Shown: in pieces, positions 54,608-63,924 of the stretch
Numbering within the stretch: position 1 is the stretch's first letter
How the letters are laid out: the number at the start of each line of letters is the position of its first letter
NCBI RefSeq assembly: GCF_019929345.1
Contig: NZ_JAHZPJ010000007.1
Coordinates: 30,074-94,073 of the forward strand
Length of the DNA: 64,000 nucleotides
Origin: Streptococcus oralis
Lineage (GTDB): Bacteria; Bacillota; Bacilli; Lactobacillales; Streptococcaceae
Direction: 5' to 3'
Program-made: the position numbers and the translations under genes
The notes under the pieces: generated by a model
Told to the model about the DNA's origin: nothing
What the model saw: the letters and a program-made list of their open reading frames with translations, nothing else
Database searches by the model: none

Positions 54608-57600
54608 TTATTTTCCAGTAAAGTATTTAACCGCCGATGCGAACAGGTGCTGGTCTTTATTTCCTGGGATGTTTTGGAAGAGACCGTCTTCATAACGTTC
54701 TGAGTGTCCCATTTTACCGATGATTTGACCGTTCTTGCTGGTAATCCCCTCGATAGCATTTACAGAACCATTCGGATTGTACTTAGAGTCCATGCTTGGT
54801 TTTCCGTCGAAGTCTACGTATTGGCTAAAAATTTGGCCATTGTCACGGAGTTCAGCGAATTCCTCAGCCGTCACGACAAATTTCCCTTCTCCGTGCGATA
54901 CAGGAATAGCGTGGATATCACCAACTTTCACTCCAGCAAGCCATGGTGAGTTGGTATTTGCAATACGGGTTTCCACCATCTTAGCCACGTGCTGGTTAGC
55001 ATCATTGTAGAAGAGAGTTGGGCTGGTACTGCTGGCATCTTCAAAGTTCCCGTATGGAAGAAGGCCTGATTTTACGAGAGCCTGGAATCCATTACAGATA
55101 CCGATAATCAGACCACCACGAGCGATAAAGCTGTCAATAGCAGCACGCACTTTTTCATTGAGAAGGATGTTGACGATAAACTTAGCTGAACCATCTGGCT
55201 CGTCCGCAGCTGAGAAGCCACCTGCAAAGAAGAGAATGTTAGCCTTGCTGATGTTGTCAACCATGGTTTCAACTGACTTGACAATGGCTTCTTCATTCAA
55301 GGTCACAAATGGCACCAAGTTGACCTCTGCACCTTCTTTTTCGAAGGCTTTTGCTGAGTCATATTCTGAGTTGGTTCCTGGGAATACTGGGATGTAAACC
55401 ACTGGTGCCTCAACTGTTTCTTTGGCTTTAATCACAGCATCTGATGCCATAGCAGGTACTTCTTTCAGTTCTTTTGCTTGGGCAAATTCAGTAGGATAGA
55501 CTGCTTCCAATGTCCCTTGGAAGGCACTGTCAAGCTTGTGTCCATCTAGCTTCACACCGTTGACAAGAAGTGTAAAGTCTGCTTTCGTTTGACCGATCTT
55601 CTCCACCCCAGCGATTTCTTCAGGAGATGTGAAGACAAATCCGCCTAATTGAGCTGTCAAAGAACTTTCAAGTTCAGGCAAGATTACCTCTGCACCGATA
55701 TGATTTCCAAAAGTAGCAAGAGCTAAACTTTCAAGGACACCACCATATTTGACAGCTGAAGTAGATGTCACTTTGTGAGCCTTTTGAAGGGCTTCAAACT
55801 GAGCAAAGTTTTTCTTAATTAAGTCAAAGTCAATATTAACAGAAAGGGCTTGACCTGGGATGTAGTAGATATTTTCACCAGCATCCTTAAATTCTGGAGA
55901 AAGGACCTTACGGCTATCTGCTGTTGTCACCCCAAAAGCAACCAGGGTTGGTGGCACCGTCAATTCTTCAAAGGTACCAGACATAGAGTCCTTACCACCG
56001 ATAGATGGCAAACCAAGTTGGATTTGTGCTTCGATAGAGCCTAGAAGAGCTGCTACTGGTTGACCAAAACGCTCCGCTTGCTTGTCCATACGCTCGAAGT
56101 ACTCTTGGTAAGAGAAACGAGCCTTAGACCAGTTAGCACCAGCAGCCACCAAACGAGCAGTTGCTTCGATAACTGCATAGGCAGCACCATGGTATGGAGA
56201 CCATTCTGCTAGATAAGGGTTAAATCCTTGTGCCATAACAGAGGCTGTTGTTGTCACACCGTGTTGAACTGGCAATTTTTGCACAGAAGCCTCAGTTGGT
56301 GTGAGTTGGTAGCGACCACCAAGTGGGTGGTTGACCGTAGAACGACCGACCGAACAGTCAAAGATGGTCTGCAAGCCTTTTTGACTCGCATGGTTGAGGT
56401 CAGATAGAACCGCAAGAGTATCTGTTTCCAGTGTTTCAACACTCGTCTTGCGCTCTTCTGGGAGCTTGACATCCTTGTCCACCACCTTGGCATCGACAAC
56501 GACACGCACACCGTTGGTATCAAGGAAACAGCGTTCCAAGTCAACAATCGTTTCACCATTCCAGTGCATGACTAGATTTGGTTTTTCAGTGACTGTCGCT
56601 ACGACAACAGCATCAATATTTTCTTGGTTACATGCGGCAACGAAGGCATCTACATCTTCAGGACGAACCACAACTGCCATCCGTTCTTGAGATTCAGAGA
56701 TGGCAATTTCGGTACCATTCAAGCCTTGGTATTTAAGAGGAACCTTATTGAGGTCGATTTCAAGACCGTCTGCCAATTCACCGATGGCCACACAGACACC
56801 ACCCGCACCAAAGTCGTTGGATTTCTTGATAAGACGAGTGACATCGCCATTACGGAAGAGGCGCTGAATCTTGCGTTCTTCGATAGCATTCCCTTTTTGA
56901 ACCTCAGCTCCAGCAGTCTCTACAGACTCAACTGTTTGAACCTTAGAAGAACCAGTCGCACCACCGACACCATCACGTCCAGTCTTACCACCGAGCAGGA
57001 TAATGACATCTCCCGCTTCCGGTTTTTCACGGACAACATTGCCCTTGGGAGCAGCACCGACAACGGCACCAAGCTCCATACGTTTAGCAACGAAACCTGG
57101 GTGGAAGTATTCACGAACGTAGGTCGTCGCAAGGCCAATTTGGTTCCCATATGAAGAATAACCATGAGCCGCGGTTTTAGAAATAACTTGTTGTGGCAAT
57201 TTACCAGCACGTGTTTCAGCGATTGGCGTTGTAATATCTCCAGCACCTGAGATACGCATAGCTTGGTAAACGTATGAACGCCCTGACAACGGGTCACGAA
57301 TGGCGCCACCGATACAAGTAGCCGCCCCACCAAATGGCTCAATTTCCGTTGGGTGGTTGTGGGTTTCGTTTTTGAACATAAGGAGCCAAGGTTCCTTGAC
57401 ACCATCAACATCCACTTCGATTTCAACCGAGCATGCATTGATCTCGTCAGACACTTCCATATCGTCCAAACGTCCATTAGCACGCTCATAACGACCGAAA
57501 ATAGTCGCCATATCCATCAAGGTTTGCGGTTTTTCAGAGCGCCCCAACTCCTCACGCATGGCCACATACTTGTTATAAGTCGCCTGCAATTGCTTTTGGA

Positions 57601-58333
57601 ATTTAGAAGCTGAGAAGTCAATATTTTTCAACTCTGTCTCAAAAGTCGTGTGACGGCAGTGGTCAGACCAGTAAGTGTCTAAAACCTTGAGTTCTGTTTC
57701 CGTCGGCACGCGCCCAATTGACTTGAAGTAGTCTTGGATAAAGAGCAAATCATCCACTTCCATGGCCATCCCTTGCTCAGCCTTGTAGCGGGCAAAGTCT
57801 TCTGCTTTATAGCTTTCAAAGAAAGTCAATTTTGGAATGGTCTTGTCTGACTCTGAAAATTCCTGCTTGGCAATCCCTGTCGTGATATCCTTGAAACGAG
57901 AATCCACTGGATTGAGCAGGTAGTTCTTGACCGCTTCTAGCTCAGTCGCATCAATATCTTTATTAACTAAGTAAAGTTGAGCTGTGTTGACCGTTACATC
58001 ACTTGAACTACCAAGCAAGAGCAAGGCTTCCTGTGAAGAAGCTGCACGCTGGTCAAACTGCCCCGGCAGGCTTTCAATAGCAAAAAAAGCATAATTGGCA
58101 AGATCAGCCTGCACAGCCGCTTCATCCAAGACATGGTCTGTCACCTGCTCAGAGAAGATGTGTTTCTCTGCAGGCTCAAACAAGTCCTCTGCCAAATCAA
58201 AGACATCATAAACCTGCACGATGCGAATACTTTTCAAAGTTGAAAGCCCCAAGTTGTGTTGGAGTTCTCTTACCAAACTCTCTGACTTGACCTGAAAATC
58301 AGCCTTTTTCTCAACAAAAATACGTTTATTCAT
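54608..58333 (-). CDS. purL: Phosphoribosylformylglycinamidine synthase, single-chain
   Basis: 1241 residues from ATG 58333 (AAGGAAT upstream; a TTG one codon earlier is less likely). It converts FGAR to FGAM. This is the large single-chain form, with the glutaminase domain at the C-terminus (GICNGFQALV, catalytic Cys) and central FGAM synthetase motifs (DGVGGATGSSK, GGKDSMSGTFEE). Bacillus and many Firmicutes use the PurL-PurQ-PurS form instead; streptococci have this one. Confidence 0.97.
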   Translation of the reverse strand: MNKRIFVEKKADFQVKSESLVRELQHNLGLSTLKSIRIVQVYDVFDLAEDLFEPAEKHIFSEQVTDHVLDEAAVQADLANYAFFAIESLPGQFDQRAASSQEALLLLGSSSDVTVNTAQLYLVNKDIDATELEAVKNYLLNPVDSRFKDITTGIAKQEFSESDKTIPKLTFFESYKAEDFARYKAEQGMAMEVDDLLFIQDYFKSIGRVPTETELKVLDTYWSDHCRHTTFETELKNIDFSASKFQKQLQATYNKYVAMREELGRSEKPQTLMDMATIFGRYERANGRLDDMEVSDEINACSVEIEVDVDGVKEPWLLMFKNETHNHPTEIEPFGGAATCIGGAIRDPLSGRSYVYQAMRISGAGDITTPIAETRAGKLPQQVISKTAAHGYSSYGNQIGLATTYVREYFHPGFVAKRMELGAVVGAAPKGNVVREKPEAGDVIILLGGKTGRDGVGGATGSSKVQTVESVETAGAEVQKGNAIEERKIQRLFRNGDVTRLIKKSNDFGAGGVCVAIGELADGLEIDLNKVPLKYQGLNGTEIAISESQERMAVVVRPEDVDAFVAACNQENIDAVVVATVTEKPNLVMHWNGETIVDLERCFLDTNGVRVVVDAKVVDKDVKLPEERKTSVETLETDTLAVLSDLNHASQKGLQTIFDCSVGRSTVNHPLGGRYQLTPTEASVQKLPVQHGVTTTASVMAQGFNPYLAEWSPYHGAAYAVIEATARLVAAGANWSKARFSYQEYFERMDKQAERFGQPVAALLGSIEAQIQLGLPSIGGKDSMSGTFEELTVPPTLVAFGVTTADSRKVLSPEFKDAGENIYYIPGQALSVNIDFDLIKKNFAQFEALQKAHKVTSTSAVKYGGVLESLALATFGNHIGAEVILPELESSLTAQLGGFVFTSPEEIAGVEKIGQTKADFTLLVNGVKLDGHKLDSAFQGTLEAVYPTEFAQAKELKEVPAMASDAVIKAKETVEAPVVYIPVFPGTNSEYDSAKAFEKEGAEVNLVPFVTLNEEAIVKSVETMVDNISKANILFFAGGFSAADEPDGSAKFIVNILLNEKVRAAIDSFIARGGLIIGICNGFQALVKSGLLPYGNFEDASSTSPTLFYNDANQHVAKMVETRIANTNSPWLAGVKVGDIHAIPVSHGEGKFVVTAEEFAELRDNGQIFSQYVDFDGKPSMDSKYNPNGSVNAIEGITSKNGQIIGKMGHSERYEDGLFQNIPGNKDQHLFASAVKYFTGK

Positions 58334-58389
58334 CAATTCTTATTCCTTTATTTCAGCTCTTGCAATATTCCCAAACAGCCTTTAGGTTG

Positions 58390-59097
58390 TTATTTCAACC
58401 CCTGCAACTTTTCCCAAACAACTTCGTAAACGTCTGTCAATTCACCCAAGCCACGGCGGAAAACATCCTTGTCCATGTGGTTGCCATCCGCATCCCACAA
58501 ACGGCAGTTGTCTGGTGAGAATTCGTCTGCCAAGATAATCTTGCCATCCTTGTCAAAACCGAACTCTAGCTTAAAGTCAATCAACTTAAGTCCAATCTCA
58601 GCAAACCAGGCTTTCAAGAGTTCATTGATACGACGCGTTTCTTCCTTCAAGTAAGCAATCTGCTGATCATCCGCAATCTTTAGGAACTTCACATGCTCGT
58701 CATTGATAAAAGGATCATCCAAATCATCGTTTTTATAGTAAAATTCGACAATCGGAGTTTCCAAAGCGATGCCCTCTTCCACGCCAAAACGTTTTGAAAA
58801 GGAACCAGCTGTATAGTTGCGAAGCACAACTTCCAAAGGAATAATCTCAACCTTTTTATTAAGTTGTTCCGTGTCTGAAAGTTTCTCAACAAAGTGAGTC
58901 GCCACACCAGCCGCATTTAATTTCTCAAAAATAAAAGATGAAATCTGATTATTTAACACTCCCTTGCCCGCAATCTGCTCCTTCTTGACACCATTGAAGG
59001 CAGTTGCCTGATCCTTGTAAGTTGAAATAATAAGATTTTCATCCTCAGTTGTATAGATATCTTTAGCTTTTCCCGAATAGATCAATTGTTTTGACAT
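58390..59097 (-). CDS. purC: SAICAR synthase
   Basis: 235 residues from ATG 59097; the longer frame begins inside the promoter region. It joins aspartate to [21 protein letters not shown], the LVPL-like [17 protein letters not shown] and KLEFGFD motif are diagnostic. First gene of the pur cluster in this direction, with a promoter 33-61 bp upstream. Confidence 0.96.
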   Translation of the reverse strand: MSKQLIYSGKAKDIYTTEDENLIISTYKDQATAFNGVKKEQIAGKGVLNNQISSFIFEKLNAAGVATHFVEKLSDTEQLNKKVEIIPLEVVLRNYTAGSFSKRFGVEEGIALETPIVEFYYKNDDLDDPFINDEHVKFLKIADDQQIAYLKEETRRINELLKAWFAEIGLKLIDFKLEFGFDKDGKIILADEFSPDNCRLWDADGNHMDKDVFRRGLGELTDVYEVVWEKLQGLK

Positions 59098-59129
59098 TTT
59101 AAAGTTCGCCTTTCGTATTACTTGAGCAC

Positions 59130-59158
59130 ATTCTACCACAAAAGCACGAAAAATTCAA
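59130..59158 (-). promoter_or_regulatory. purC promoter
   Basis: Minus-strand -35 TTGAAT (59153-59158), 17-bp spacer, -10 TAGAAT (59130-59135). Two TTCG cores lie around and upstream of the -35 and could be weak PurR sites. Confidence 0.65.
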
Positions 59159-59163
59159 GATTT

Positions 59164-59174
59164 TTACGAATAAA
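59164..59174 (+). promoter_or_regulatory. Second cin-box, plus-strand orientation
   Basis: TTACGAATAAA includes an exact TACGAATA (59165-59172), the SigX/ComX -10 element, pointing away from purC into the peptide locus. It forms an 11-bp inverted match with 59501-59511. Confidence 0.4.
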
Positions 59175-59197
59175 TAACATTTTCCTTTTTTTAGCGT

Positions 59198-59234
59198 AAA
59201 GAAAAACTGCAAGATGAGCTCTCCTTACAGTTTT
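59198..59234 (-). terminator. Terminator after the micropeptide genes
   Basis: Stem AAAACTG.AAG / CTT.CAGTTTT with a 10-14-nt loop; on the minus strand it is followed by TTTTTCTTT. It ends the peptide transcript before purC. Confidence 0.75.
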
Positions 59235-59300
59235 AAAAGCATTTTTCCTCTGAAAAACACGAATATTAATCTTTATTTTTATTTTTTTGTTTTACGACTT

Positions 59301-59351
59301 CTAGATTTTAAACCATTTTAAAATCCAGATTGGAAAAATAACTGAAATCAT
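59301..59351 (-). CDS. 16-residue hydrophobic peptide, copy 2
   Basis: Reads MISVIFPIWILKWFKI, 17 codons including TAG. AAGGAAGAGGAG lies immediately upstream, an unusually strong purine-rich site. It shares the core aliphatic-Pro-Trp-(I/L)-Lys-Trp-Phe pattern and the exact length with copy 1, 69 bp upstream, so the pair looks duplicated and kept. It has no signal peptide or leader. Candidates are a leaderless bacteriocin, PSM-like amphipathic peptide, signal or type I toxin. Confidence 0.6.
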   Translation of the reverse strand: MISVIFPIWILKWFKI

Positions 59352-59420
59352 TTCTCCTCTTCCTTTTCTTCTCACTTATCCATTCGAAAAACAATTCGAA
59401 AACGAACAGTTCATTCATTT

Positions 59421-59471
59421 TTATTTTAAAAACCACTTGATTAACCATGGATACAAGATTGGCATGTACAT
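59421..59471 (-). CDS. 16-residue hydrophobic peptide, copy 1
   Basis: Reads MYMPILYPWLIKWFLK, 17 codons including TAA. AGGAGGA stands 7 bp before the ATG at 59471; an ATG two codons earlier is too close to that site. A competence-type cin-box lies 32 bp upstream of the start. The peptide is rich in Trp and aliphatic residues with two Lys, amphipathic and cationic. Function not known; see the paired copy. Confidence 0.62.
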   Translation of the reverse strand: MYMPILYPWLIKWFLK

Positions 59472-59502
59472 AAACATTCCTCCTTTTTCTTTCTCATCTC
59501 TT

Positions 59503-59510
59503 TATTCGTA
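59503..59510 (-). promoter_or_regulatory. cin-box (SigX/ComX promoter) for the micropeptide genes
   Basis: Exact TACGAATA on the minus strand, the late-competence promoter element of streptococci, within TTACGAATAAA, with a short T tract about 12 bp upstream. No normal -35/-10 pair of similar quality was found there. A start about 7 bp downstream would leave a leader of about 25 nt. Confidence 0.65.
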
Positions 59511-59543
59511 ATTTTTACTAAAAGTTTCTCTTTTTTCTGCAAA

Positions 59544-59570
59544 CAAAAAAACAACATGACTTGCATGTTG
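59544..59570 (-). terminator. acpP terminator
   Basis: Perfect 7-bp stem CAACATG / CATGTTG, 5-nt loop, then T7 on the minus strand, 8 bp past the acpP stop. Confidence 0.92.
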
Positions 59571-59577
59571 ATTTTGG

Positions 59578-59814
59578 TTATATCTTACCTTTAATAATCG
59601 CTACCACATCTGCCACACTTTGAAGTTGGTCAATTTCCTCATCACTGATTTCGATACCAAATTCATCTTCTAACGTCAAGACGAACTCCATCAAGTCCAC
59701 TGAGTCTGCATCAAGGTCGTCTTTCAAACTCAAAGCTTCTGTCACGACAAAGTCCTCTCCCTGTCGTTCTTGGATAATGGTTACAATACGGTCAAAAATT
59801 TCTTTTTCTGTCAT
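59578..59814 (-). CDS. acpP: Acyl carrier protein
   Basis: 78 residues from ATG 59814 (the longer frame overlaps plsX). The phosphopantetheine serine is in LDADSVDLMEFV. Acidic, as usual for ACP. The sequence departs from the standard DSLD motif (DSVD) and the gene is linked to plsX, like the second ACP of pneumococcus outside the fab cluster. Confidence 0.93.
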   Translation of the reverse strand: MTEKEIFDRIVTIIQERQGEDFVVTEALSLKDDLDADSVDLMEFVLTLEDEFGIEISDEEIDQLQSVADVVAIIKGKI

Positions 59815-59818
59815 CTTT

Positions 59819-60811
59819 TTATTCTCCTGAAAATTCACGCGCAGTTTGAGCAACTACGTCTGTTTCTAGCATGGTACGAATCTGGCGAATCGTACTGTAC
59901 ACAGCCTTGGCATCACTTGATCCATGAGTCTTAACAACAGGTGCTTTGACACCAAACAAGACTGCTCCTCCAACATCTGAATAGTTGAGCTGTTTTTTCA
60001 AACCTTTCAAACTATCCTTAAGGAGAAGAGCACCTAGTTTCGCTCGCAGACCGCCACCTGTAATGGCGTTTTTGAGCAAGCCCATGATCCCCATGGCTGT
60101 CCCTTCAATGGACTTGAGCACTGCGTTTCCCGTGAAACCATCTGTTACTACTACATCAGCCACTCCCTCCATCAGGTCACGCGCTTCCACGTTTCCGATA
60201 AAGTTCAAACTTTCATCAGCTACTAGCAAGTCGTAAGTTTCCTTACGAAGCGGATCTCCCTTGCTACTTTCTGTTCCGTTATTGAGCAAACCAACACGTG
60301 GTTTTGCAATCCCACGAACATTTTTAGCATAAAAGGAGCCGAGAACAGCGTATTGGTGGAGGTGCTGGGCTGTGTTTTCTGCATTGGCACCGAGATCTAG
60401 CATGTCAAAGCCTTTGCCATCAATGGTCGGCAAGGTCGACATAAGTCCAGGACGGTCGATATTCTTGATACGACCCACGATGAAGAATCCTGCAGCCAAC
60501 AAGGCACCTGTGTTGCCAGCTGAGAGGACAGCGTCTGCTTCTTCCTCTTTGACTGCCTTAGCTGCTAATACCATGCTGGCATTTTTCTTCTTACGGATAG
60601 CCTTTGTCGGCTCATCGTCTGAGTCAATTTTCTCATCTGTATGGATGATGCTGACACGATCTATAGCTGTTAGATATTGCTTGATTTTAGCTTCATCTCC
60701 ATAAAGTTGAATCTCAATATCTGAAAAGTCAGCAAGGGCTTGATTGACACCCTCAACGATGGCTTGAGGTGCGTAATCGCCCCCCATAGCATCTACTGCG
60801 ATTTTTTTCAT
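59819..60811 (-). CDS. plsX: Phosphate acyltransferase PlsX
   Basis: 330 residues. It converts acyl-ACP to acyl-phosphate, the first step of phosphatidic acid synthesis in Gram-positive bacteria. [14 protein letters not shown] at the start, [18 protein letters not shown] and [10 protein letters not shown] are characteristic. It overlaps recO by 4 bp and precedes acpP by 4 bp. Confidence 0.97.
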   Translation of the reverse strand: MKKIAVDAMGGDYAPQAIVEGVNQALADFSDIEIQLYGDEAKIKQYLTAIDRVSIIHTDEKIDSDDEPTKAIRKKKNASMVLAAKAVKEEEADAVLSAGNTGALLAAGFFIVGRIKNIDRPGLMSTLPTIDGKGFDMLDLGANAENTAQHLHQYAVLGSFYAKNVRGIAKPRVGLLNNGTESSKGDPLRKETYDLLVADESLNFIGNVEARDLMEGVADVVVTDGFTGNAVLKSIEGTAMGIMGLLKNAITGGGLRAKLGALLLKDSLKGLKKQLNYSDVGGAVLFGVKAPVVKTHGSSDAKAVYSTIRQIRTMLETDVVAQTAREFSGE

Positions 60812-61578
60812 TTGTCTTCCTCTTTTAGTAATTGTCCCCAGTCTGCTAGGGAATCAATAAATTTCTTTGATTTTAGGTGAATCCCGACGTACTCTTCGTA
60901 GATCTGATCCATAAACTTGCGCAAGTCTTGCTTGATTTCAGGCTTGAGCGAAATGGTTTCCAAGGTCTCAAAATCAATGGCTTGAAATTGATTGAGCAGA
61001 TAGGGGATGTTGGGATTCAGATGGCAACGTTTCTCGTCCTCATGATAATGGTCTGGACAGAGGCAGGCTCCATATTTGAAAGAAAAGTCAAAGGCCTGAC
61101 CTACCCGATGGCAAAAGACACACTCATTAAAATTGAGGCTGATTCCAAATCGGGTCAAGATTTGAATTTCAAAAATATTGGTCAAAACTTGATAATCCAA
61201 GCCCTCTTCCATCAACTCTAGAGTCTTTCTCAAGAAGGCAAACAAGGGAGCATCCTGCTGATTATCCTGCAAACTAGCATCTGCAAGAGCCGCAACATAA
61301 GTCGCATAAGCCATGACAAAGAGGTCACTATTGATCTTGGGAAAGGTCATGACCTCATGATAGTCCTCAATGTAACTGAGTCCGTCATCATTGATTCGCA
61401 GGAGAAAACGAGCTAGTACCAAGGGCTGAATAACAGGAGCTAGTTTAGATTGACCAGCGTGTTTCACAAAAAACATGCGCTTCCCAGCCTGCTCGGTGAA
61501 GATCTTGACTAGCTTATCATCCTCCCGAAAGTTACGATTGTAGAGTACCAAGCCTTGACTCGTGATAGACTGAATCAT
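60808..61578 (-). CDS. recO: DNA repair protein RecO
   Basis: 256 residues. OB-fold N-terminal domain ([18 protein letters not shown]) and a C-terminal zinc-finger-like region (CVFCHRVGQ with later CLCPDHY). It loads RecA on SSB-coated DNA in RecFOR repair and also acts in transformation. Overlaps the aminotransferase gene by 4 bp. Confidence 0.94.
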   Translation of the reverse strand: MIQSITSQGLVLYNRNFREDDKLVKIFTEQAGKRMFFVKHAGQSKLAPVIQPLVLARFLLRINDDGLSYIEDYHEVMTFPKINSDLFVMAYATYVAALADASLQDNQQDAPLFAFLRKTLELMEEGLDYQVLTNIFEIQILTRFGISLNFNECVFCHRVGQAFDFSFKYGACLCPDHYHEDEKRCHLNPNIPYLLNQFQAIDFETLETISLKPEIKQDLRKFMDQIYEEYVGIHLKSKKFIDSLADWGQLLKEEDK

Positions 61579-62744
61579 GCTTCTCTCATGTACTCCTCAA
61601 GTCGTTTCATGGCCTCTCTGATCGTTTCCATGCTGGCTGCATAAGACAGACGAACATAGCCTTCTCCGTAACGCCCAAAGGCAGCACCAGGGATAAAAGC
61701 AACAGCCTTCTTCTGGGCAAAATCCTTGAGAAAGGCAAAGGAGTCTTGATTGTAACCTACTGGAATCTTGGCAAAGATATAGAAGGCACCGTCTGGTTTG
61801 ATAATTTCAAAACCAAGAGCAGTCATTTTCTCGATAATATAATCTCGACGCTGGATGTATTCCTTCTTCATAGGCTCTGCATCGCTTTTACCAGCTGTTA
61901 AGGCCTCCACCGCAGCATGTTGAGCCATGGTATTTGCAGCAGTAACCAAATATTGGTGACTCTTGATTAACTGAGCTGTGAAAGCTGCAGGAGCAAAGAT
62001 AAAACCTAAACGCCAACCAGTCATAGCATGAGACTTAGATAAGCCATTGATGATAATAGCCTGATCTCTCAACATAGTTCCCAGAGATACATGGGTTTCG
62101 CCTGTGTAGGTCAATTCTGAGTAAACCTCATCACAGACAACGAAAATCTCATACTTGCGTAAAACGTCTGCCAAAGCTTCCAACTGCTCTCGACTATAGG
62201 TAATTCCTGTCGGATTAGCTGGATAGTTGAGAATAACTGCTTTGAGCTTGTCCCCTTGCTCCAAAATAGCCTTTTCCAACATTTCAGGGGTCAAGACAAA
62301 ACCATTTTCAGTTGTATCAATCTCGACAATCTCTGCCCCAACTAGATTGACAATCGGCTCATATCCTGGATAGGCAGGGGCTGGCAAGAGTACCTTGTCT
62401 CCCTCTTCCAAAATAGCCGTCAAAGTAGCAGATAAAGCCTCTGTCGCCCCAATTGTAACCAATATTTCATTTTCAGGAGCATAGTCCAGTTGGTACTTTT
62501 CCTTAACAAAGTCACTGGCTGCCTGACGTAAAGTCAGCAGACCACTCATCCCTGTATAGTAGGATTGGTTCTGGTCAATGGCTCGCTTGGCTGCCTCCTT
62601 GACATGATCTGGCGTTGTAAAATCAGGTTCCCCCAAGGTCAAACGCAGAACTCCAGGAATCTCTGAAATAGCCTGGTCAAACTGGCGAATCAAGGAAACT
62701 TGAATCTTGTCTAACTGTTTATTAAAGCGCTTAGTTAAGTCCAT
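61575..62744 (-). CDS. Pyridoxal-phosphate aminotransferase class I/II (AraT/PatA-like)
   Basis: 389 residues. Fold type I aminotransferase: NYPANPTG (about 180-187), VCDEVYSEL, and the PLP lysine in INGLSKSHAMTGWRLGF (about 229-245), then RLSYA near the end. It probably transaminates aromatic amino acids or acetyl-diaminopimelate. It leads the operon with recO, plsX and acpP. Confidence 0.9.
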   Translation of the reverse strand: MDLTKRFNKQLDKIQVSLIRQFDQAISEIPGVLRLTLGEPDFTTPDHVKEAAKRAIDQNQSYYTGMSGLLTLRQAASDFVKEKYQLDYAPENEILVTIGATEALSATLTAILEEGDKVLLPAPAYPGYEPIVNLVGAEIVEIDTTENGFVLTPEMLEKAILEQGDKLKAVILNYPANPTGITYSREQLEALADVLRKYEIFVVCDEVYSELTYTGETHVSLGTMLRDQAIIINGLSKSHAMTGWRLGFIFAPAAFTAQLIKSHQYLVTAANTMAQHAAVEALTAGKSDAEPMKKEYIQRRDYIIEKMTALGFEIIKPDGAFYIFAKIPVGYNQDSFAFLKDFAQKKAVAFIPGAAFGRYGEGYVRLSYAASMETIREAMKRLEEYMREA

Positions 62745-62774
62745 AGATACCTCCTACTTTCAAAACGTATTTCT

Positions 62775-62803
62775 ATTATACTACAAAAGCTCCCTGACCG
62801 CAA
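62775..62803 (-). promoter_or_regulatory. Promoter of the aminotransferase-recO-plsX-acpP operon
   Basis: Minus-strand -35 TTGCGG (62798-62803), 17-bp spacer, perfect -10 TATAAT (62775-62780), 30 bp before the start codon. Confidence 0.65.
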
Positions 62804-62837
62804 AATCCATCTGAAACCCGCATTTTTCACTTTCTGT

Positions 62838-62866
62838 TTTACTTTTCTTCTCGACAGGACTATAAT
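62838..62866 (+). promoter_or_regulatory. Promoter of the YeiH-type gene
   Basis: -35 TTTACT (62838-62843), 17-bp spacer, perfect -10 TATAAT (62861-62866); GGAGG precedes the start. Confidence 0.65.
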
Positions 62867-62893
62867 AATAAGTGCTTATCTTCGGAGGTTTAT

Positions 62894-63904
62894 ATGTCAT
62901 TTTTATCAAAAAATGGGGCAGGAATCTTAGCCTGCCTTGTCATTTCTATCGTGTCTTGGTACCTAGGAGGATTCTTTCCTGTCATCGGAGCACCTGTCTT
63001 TGCTATCTTTATAGGGATGCTCCTTCACCCTTTTCTATCACCCCACAAACAACTGGATGCTGGCTTGACCTTTAGTTCTAAAAAATTGCTCCAATATGCC
63101 GTTATTTTGCTCGGTTTTGGACTCAATATCTCGCAAGTCTTCGCGGTAGGGCAATCTTCGCTCCCTGTTATCCTCTCCACCATTTCAATAGCTTTGATTG
63201 TTGCCTATCTCTTCCAGCGCTTCTTTGCACTGGACACAAAACTGGCTACCTTGATTGGAGTAGGTTCTTCTATCTGTGGTGGCTCTGCTATTGCGGCGAC
63301 AGCACCCGTTATCCATGCCAAGGAAAAAGAAGTAGCCCAAGCCATTTCCGTTATCTTTTTCTTCAATGTCTTGGCTGCGCTCATCTTTCCAACTCTAGGA
63401 ACCTGGCTTCATCTATCCAATGACGGCTTCGCCCTCTTTGCAGGAACTGCGGTCAATGATACTTCTTCTGTAACGGCCACCGCCAGCTCCTGGGACAGTC
63501 TTTACCAGACCAATACCCTTGAGTCTGCAACCATTGTTAAACTCACGCGCACCTTAGCCATCATTCCCATCACTCTCTTTCTCTCCTACTGGCAAAGTCG
63601 CCAGCAAAAAAACAGCCAAGATTTCCAACTAAAAAAGGTCTTCCCACTTTTCATCTTTTATTTCATACTAGCCTCTCTCTTAACGACTCTTCTTACCTCT
63701 CTTGGTGTGTCTAGCAGCTTCTTCACCCCTCTCAAACAACTATCCAAATTCCTCATTATCATGGCCATGAGCGCCATCGGTCTCAAAACCAATCTTATCG
63801 CTATGATCAAATCCAGTGGCAAATCTATTGTCCTCGGAGCTCTTTGCTGGATTGCCATCATCCTCACCAGTCTTGGTATGCAAGCATTAATTGGTACTTT
63901 ATAA
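62894..63904 (+). CDS. YeiH family putative sulfate/anion exporter
   Basis: 336 residues, about nine to ten transmembrane segments. Family motifs [19 protein letters not shown] (about 116-134) and [14 protein letters not shown] (about 183-196) are clear. These are UPF0324/YeiH membrane proteins, suggested to export sulfonates or sulfate; the substrate is not proven. GGAGG precedes the ATG. The gene ends 20 bp before an IS3-family left end, whose hairpin may terminate it. Confidence 0.88.
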   Translation: MSFLSKNGAGILACLVISIVSWYLGGFFPVIGAPVFAIFIGMLLHPFLSPHKQLDAGLTFSSKKLLQYAVILLGFGLNISQVFAVGQSSLPVILSTISIALIVAYLFQRFFALDTKLATLIGVGSSICGGSAIAATAPVIHAKEKEVAQAISVIFFFNVLAALIFPTLGTWLHLSNDGFALFAGTAVNDTSSVTATASSWDSLYQTNTLESATIVKLTRTLAIIPITLFLSYWQSRQQKNSQDFQLKKVFPLFIFYFILASLLTTLLTSLGVSSSFFTPLKQLSKFLIIMAMSAIGLKTNLIAMIKSSGKSIVLGALCWIAIILTSLGMQALIGTL

Positions 63905-63924
63905 TATAAAAAGCAGCCTACTGG

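Noticed and set aside
59308-59418. A 36-codon frame (MNELFVFELFFEW...) between and over the two micropeptide genes
   Set aside because: It has no ribosome site, overlaps copy 2 in another frame and lacks any leader motif; the two 16-residue frames explain the ribosome sites better.
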